Source: Methylobacterium sp. CB376 (GTDB lineage Bacteria; Pseudomonadota; Alphaproteobacteria; Rhizobiales; Beijerinckiaceae). Taken from it: a stretch of 64,000 bases of DNA. Below the pieces are notes generated by a model, which saw only the letters and a list, made by a program, of their open reading frames with translations, did no database searches and had not been told where the DNA came from. The first letter of the stretch is position 1. Every line of letters begins with the position of its first letter. The stretch is taken from NCBI RefSeq assembly GCF_029714205.1, contig NZ_CP121648.1, positions 7,541,501-7,605,500 on the forward strand, given 5' to 3'. Of this stretch, positions 60,781 through 64,000 are shown one piece after another. Position numbers and translations under genes: made by a program.

Positions 60781-62205
60781 TCAGGGCCCCGCCGCGATCC
60801 GGATCGCGATGCCGGAGAGCGTGACGCGCGCCCACTCGCTGAGGACGCGCACGGTGAATTCCGAGTCCTCGGTCTCACGCTCGGAACTCCAGCTCAGGGT
60901 GATGAGCGGGCCGTCCTCGACCGCCTGGAGCACGGCGGCCTGCCGCGCCAGGGTCTCCCGGCCGTAGGACCGCGTCACGGAGAACTCGATGCGGGTTCCG
61001 GCCTCGACGCTCCCGAGGAAGGTGGCCGTCAGCGTGCCCGCGGGAAGTCCGACGTAGGGACCGCAGAGCAGGAGCTTGTCCGGCGGGTGACGCGAGGCCT
61101 CCAGCGATCCATCGGCGCGACGCTCCCCGTATTGCGTCGCGCACCGGCGGGTCGCGAGCCGAACGGGGCCCTTGCTCAGCATGTAGGGAAGCCAGCCCGT
61201 CACGCCCCCCGCCGCGGCCGGATGCGAGCCGGCGCCGGGGGGACACTCCGCGCCGGGATCGGCGGTCGGCCGGGGGCGGTGGTGCGAGACGACGCGGCTC
61301 AGCGCCGCGAGCCGCCGCGCGACGTCGCTCCCCGCCCCATCGCGCCGGTGGCGCGGGGCGCCGTCCCGCTGGGCCGCCGCCAGCGTGCCGACCCTGCCGG
61401 CCGCGCGGGCCAGCGCGACCGGGTCCGCGGTCTCCCCGTCCGCCTCCAGCGCGCGTCCGAGCGCCAAGCCGAGACGGAGGCTCGTCAGGGAGGGCGTTCC
61501 GGGAAGGTCGGCGGAGACGAGGCGCAGCAGCCCCATCGAGGCCGCGGGCGCGACGGTCTGCAGGCTCTCGAGGAGCCTGCTGAGGAGCGGCTCGTCGCGG
61601 CCGAGCGCCAGGCGGGCCCGGAGCAGCTCCTCGGCCGGGCCGAGATCGCCGCGCCGGACGAGGTCGAGGAGCAGCACCTCGACCGCGCGCCGGTGGGCGC
61701 CGTCGATCGCGAGCGCGAGCGTCGCGAGGTAGAGCCGGTCCGCCTCGTCGCCGCACTCCATCACCCGCCCGGCGAGTTCGGCGCGCGCGACCTCGATCTC
61801 CAGTTCGGGGAAGTCGGTGAAGCTCCTCCCGATGCACCGGGCGATCGCGTCGGCCTCGGGCTGGAAAACCCAGTCCAGTTGCGACGCGGCCGCGGTCACG
61901 CCGGCCCGCGCGACGCCGAACTGCACGACCCGCTCCCAGAGCGGCAGCAGGAGGCGCAGGAAGGTCGCGCGGCACCCGCCAGCGATGATCCCCGTCACCT
62001 CGACCGCGCGCTCGACCTCGCGGCCTCGGGCGTCGAGGGTCGAGACGTGTCGCGGGATGGACGCCAGCTGATCGCGCGTGAGCGCGCGGATCATCGCCGG
62101 CAGGGCATGCGCGTCGGCCTCGGCGAGGGCCTCCCAGGCGGCCTCCACGCCACCGGCATCCTCGCGATCGGAGGACGGGGGAGCGAGCGAGTTAGAGGTC
62201 GTCAT
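60781..62205 (-). CDS. unknown protein of the glycan cluster (474 aa)
   Basis: From ATG 62205, which overlaps the stop of the glycosyltransferase by 14 bases, showing coupling. The first 260 residues are helical repeats (LPLWERVVQFGVARAGVTAA, LLRARLALGRDEPLLSRLLE). A Pro/Arg-rich linker follows. The last 110 residues form a beta-rich domain (GTRIEFSVTRSYGRETLARQ, DSEFTVRVLSEWARVTLSGI). The layout of helical repeats and a beta domain resembles proteins that bind glycosyl substrates or bridge cell-surface polymer enzymes. No catalytic motif is seen; the family is not known to me. Confidence 0.6.
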   Translation of the reverse strand: MTTSNSLAPPSSDREDAGGVEAAWEALAEADAHALPAMIRALTRDQLASIPRHVSTLDARGREVERAVEVTGIIAGGCRATFLRLLLPLWERVVQFGVARAGVTAAASQLDWVFQPEADAIARCIGRSFTDFPELEIEVARAELAGRVMECGDEADRLYLATLALAIDGAHRRAVEVLLLDLVRRGDLGPAEELLRARLALGRDEPLLSRLLESLQTVAPAASMGLLRLVSADLPGTPSLTSLRLGLALGRALEADGETADPVALARAAGRVGTLAAAQRDGAPRHRRDGAGSDVARRLAALSRVVSHHRPRPTADPGAECPPGAGSHPAAAGGVTGWLPYMLSKGPVRLATRRCATQYGERRADGSLEASRHPPDKLLLCGPYVGLPAGTLTATFLGSVEAGTRIEFSVTRSYGRETLARQAAVLQAVEDGPLITLSWSSERETEDSEFTVRVLSEWARVTLSGIAIRIAAGP

Positions 62206-64000
62206 CGCCGTCGTTTCGCCTGACATCGACCGGAGCGCGGGACGTCCATTGCACGTGGACCGGCTGATTGAGCGTGATGAACTCGTCGGAGGTCAGAAAA
62301 CTCCGCACGAGTTCGTCGCGGCTGCCTCCGCCGCGCAGGAACGCGAGGTGGGCCGAGCGCTCCTGCTCGTTGCTGGGGCGCTTGAGCAGGCGCGCGTAGA
62401 GCGCGAGGACGAAGGCGTCGTCGTCCTCGCCCTCGAATTGTTCGAGACGGATGATCTCCGCCCGGCCGCCGCTCGCGGCGCGCCCGCGGGCGGCGCGTCC
62501 CTCCGCCGATTCGGACAGGGACCTCCAGAACACGGCCCGGCTCAGGCCGTCGCGCAGAGCCGAGAGGGCCGCCGCGAGGCCGCCCGGATCCGCGTCGCGG
62601 CGCAGGAGCCTCCGGTACGCGACCTGCACGAAGAGCTCGTCCTTCAGGCTCGCGAGGTGGTCCACGGTGGGACCGGGCGTCGAAGCCGCCCGGTCACCGC
62701 GCGGCGCGGGCGCCTGAGCCGGCGCGCCGCGCAGGACCCTGACGTCGTGATGGTCCTCGTAGAGCCCGACCACCATGTGGGCGAAGCGCTCGGCGATCAC
62801 CGACCATTCGTGCTGCCCGATCCAGCGCTCCTGGCGCGCGCGAAGCGCCGCGGCGAGGTCCGGGTCGGCGAGCACGCCCCGGATCGCCTCGGCCACCTCG
62901 AATGGCGAGCAGCCGCTCGCCTGATGGACGAGGTCGCGGACGTCGTCGAACAGCGCCAGCGGGGTCGTGACGACCGGCCGCAGCGCGGACAGGCCGTAGC
63001 GGACCGCCCCGCTCGCCGATTCCCCGGAATGCTGATAGGGGAACGCGATGACGTCGCAGGCCTGCAGGAGCAGGTGCGTCTCCTGGTCCTCGAGGAAGTC
63101 GGTGATCATGATGACGCGATCGGCCAGTCCGAGCGTCGCGATCAGGCTCCTGCACCGCTCCAGTTCCTCCTCCGCCTCGGGCGCGGGATGGAGCGCGTTG
63201 ACGAGCAGGAGCAGGGCATCCGGGTATTGGCCGAGGAGGACGCTGAAGGCGAGGATCAGTTCCAGGATGCCCTTCGGCGGCAGAAGGAAGCCGTAGCAGC
63301 CGATCACCGGGCCGACGTCGCCGAGGTTCAGGAACCGTCGCACGGAGGCGGGATCGAACCCCGTGGGACGCATGACTCCGTGGGGGATCTTCACGACGTT
63401 GTCGACGAGGCCGAACTGCTTCAAGCGATTGACGTCGTTGACCGAGTGCACGACGAGCCGCGTGGCCTTGGCGAAGGCGTCGGCGTGGGCGGCGATCGAC
63501 TCGAGCTCGCCGTCGCTGACGGCCGGGGCGGTCTTGTGGAAGAACACGTAGGAATCGACGCCCATCGCGCTCAGGGCCGAGACGGCGTCGGCGAGTGCCT
63601 GAAGCGTGTGGAAGCCGTAATTGTATTGGAAGACGACGACATCGATGCCCTGCTCCTTCACGTCGATGAGCAGGCGATCCAGGTTCTCGCGGCGGTCTGT
63701 CCAATTTCTCACGACGTTGCCGGAGTCCGGCCTGAGCGTGTCCCAATGGTTCGAAAAGATGGTGATATCGAACCAATTTTCAGGCAGATGAGATACTAAA
63801 AATTCAGAATACGTTGCGATGCCGCAGCGCGTGTTCCACGTCGAAACCCAGCCGAGCTTGAGTTTCTTCGACGGCATTGTGCCATCGATTCGGTCAACGA
63901 ATGCTTTGATCATCTCGGATGCGGCCGTCCATGTCATCGTGGAAACCGTTTGCTGTCCGCGCAGCGATTTCTGGAGGGTGGTGTGGTCGGAGCGTTGCGC
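62192..64000 (-). CDS. GT4 glycosyltransferase, 5' end beyond the window
   Basis: The frame is open to the window edge and reads naturally (TTLQKSLRGQQTVSTMTWTA), so the Met at 63937 may be internal. The glycosyltransferase part begins KLKLGWVSTWNTRCGIATYS with the GT4 pattern of a GT-B fold; VVKIPHGVMRPTGF and VIGCYGFLLPPKGILELILA follow, and FPYQHSGESASGAVRYGLSA is the ExSG donor-binding site (E of the EX7E motif region). A C-terminal segment (about 430-560) has a DUF4214-like repeat (VAYRRLLRRDADPGGLAAAL). Cell-envelope glycan assembly is likely; sugars unknown. Confidence 0.85.
   Translation of the reverse strand, partial: AQRSDHTTLQKSLRGQQTVSTMTWTAASEMIKAFVDRIDGTMPSKKLKLGWVSTWNTRCGIATYSEFLVSHLPENWFDITIFSNHWDTLRPDSGNVVRNWTDRRENLDRLLIDVKEQGIDVVVFQYNYGFHTLQALADAVSALSAMGVDSYVFFHKTAPAVSDGELESIAAHADAFAKATRLVVHSVNDVNRLKQFGLVDNVVKIPHGVMRPTGFDPASVRRFLNLGDVGPVIGCYGFLLPPKGILELILAFSVLLGQYPDALLLLVNALHPAPEAEEELERCRSLIATLGLADRVIMITDFLEDQETHLLLQACDVIAFPYQHSGESASGAVRYGLSALRPVVTTPLALFDDVRDLVHQASGCSPFEVAEAIRGVLADPDLAAALRARQERWIGQHEWSVIAERFAHMVVGLYEDHHDVRVLRGAPAQAPAPRGDRAASTPGPTVDHLASLKDELFVQVAYRRLLRRDADPGGLAAALSALRDGLSRAVFWRSLSESAEGRAARGRAASGGRAEIIRLEQFEGEDDDAFVLALYARLLKRPSNEQERSAHLAFLRGGGSRDELVRSFLTSDEFITLNQPVHVQWTSRAPVDVRRNDGDDDL

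Noticed and set aside
1..64000. CRISPR arrays or rRNA genes
   Set aside because: No regularly spaced direct repeats of CRISPR type and no rRNA-like conserved segments were noticed by eye; a proper search would still be useful.

Overview
The window is high-GC alphaproteobacterial DNA and most resembles Methylobacterium or a close relative. This is inferred from family content (a NepR/EcfG-type stress sigma factor, MucR, DUF6894 and DUF6489 proteins, an HWE histidine kinase, a GYD protein, PAS-PAS chemotaxis receptor). No rRNA or intact tRNA gene was seen that would fix the species. Roughly 1-51.6 kb is accessory in character: short orphan genes, broken recombinases, six insertion sequences and low-GC patches. 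Roughly 51.7-64 kb looks like ordinary chromosome.

Layout. 0-3 kb: a frameshifted CsbD tail, a membrane-anchored coiled-coil protein and small orphans. 3.1-7.4 kb: a 3-hydroxybenzoate cluster, with an AAHS-type aromatic-acid transporter and 3-hydroxybenzoate 4-monooxygenase (mobA) on the minus strand and a divergent MarR regulator. 7.8-24 kb: a scrapyard of resolvase copies and fragments, repeated orphan families (a short SRxLL family, a WCGVMMPC family, HNH endonuclease remnants), very small membrane proteins, an AraC gene cut by an IS630 element, and a striking fusion of a NepR-like anti-sigma segment to an EcfG-type sigma factor with a GGAAC-type promoter in front. 24-29.9 kb: mucR with a structured 3' element, an orphan protein ending in a sliding-clamp-binding motif, an HWE kinase, a soluble chemotaxis receptor and an HGG-motif gene pair. 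30-45 kb: IS630, IS5, IS30 and an IS21 nested inside another IS5, with an amber-interrupted RTX-like gene, a terminase tail, an ABC substrate-binding protein, a MITE and a recombinase pseudogene.

45-51.6 kb is one mobile element on the minus strand. Its order from the right is tyrosine integrase, an unknown gene, an AlpA-like regulator, three small genes, then a primase-polymerase and superfamily 3 helicase separated by a frameshift. The integrase abuts a 47-nt 3' half of tRNA-Glu(CTC), which is the expected right attachment site. No intact tRNA-Glu is visible to the left, so the island either extends past the left edge or has lost that end.

51.7-64 kb: a secreted protein, a GT-D-fold glycosyltransferase protein, a His/Gly-rich secreted protein, a decayed duplicate of mucR and its 3' element, a GYD protein, a Crp/Fnr regulator, a c-type cytochrome, an NRAMP-family transporter, and a surface-glycan group (class I methyltransferase, unknown protein, family 4 glycosyltransferase) whose last gene runs off the right edge. 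REP-like repeats with the core ATCCGC...GGCGGAT lie between these genes.
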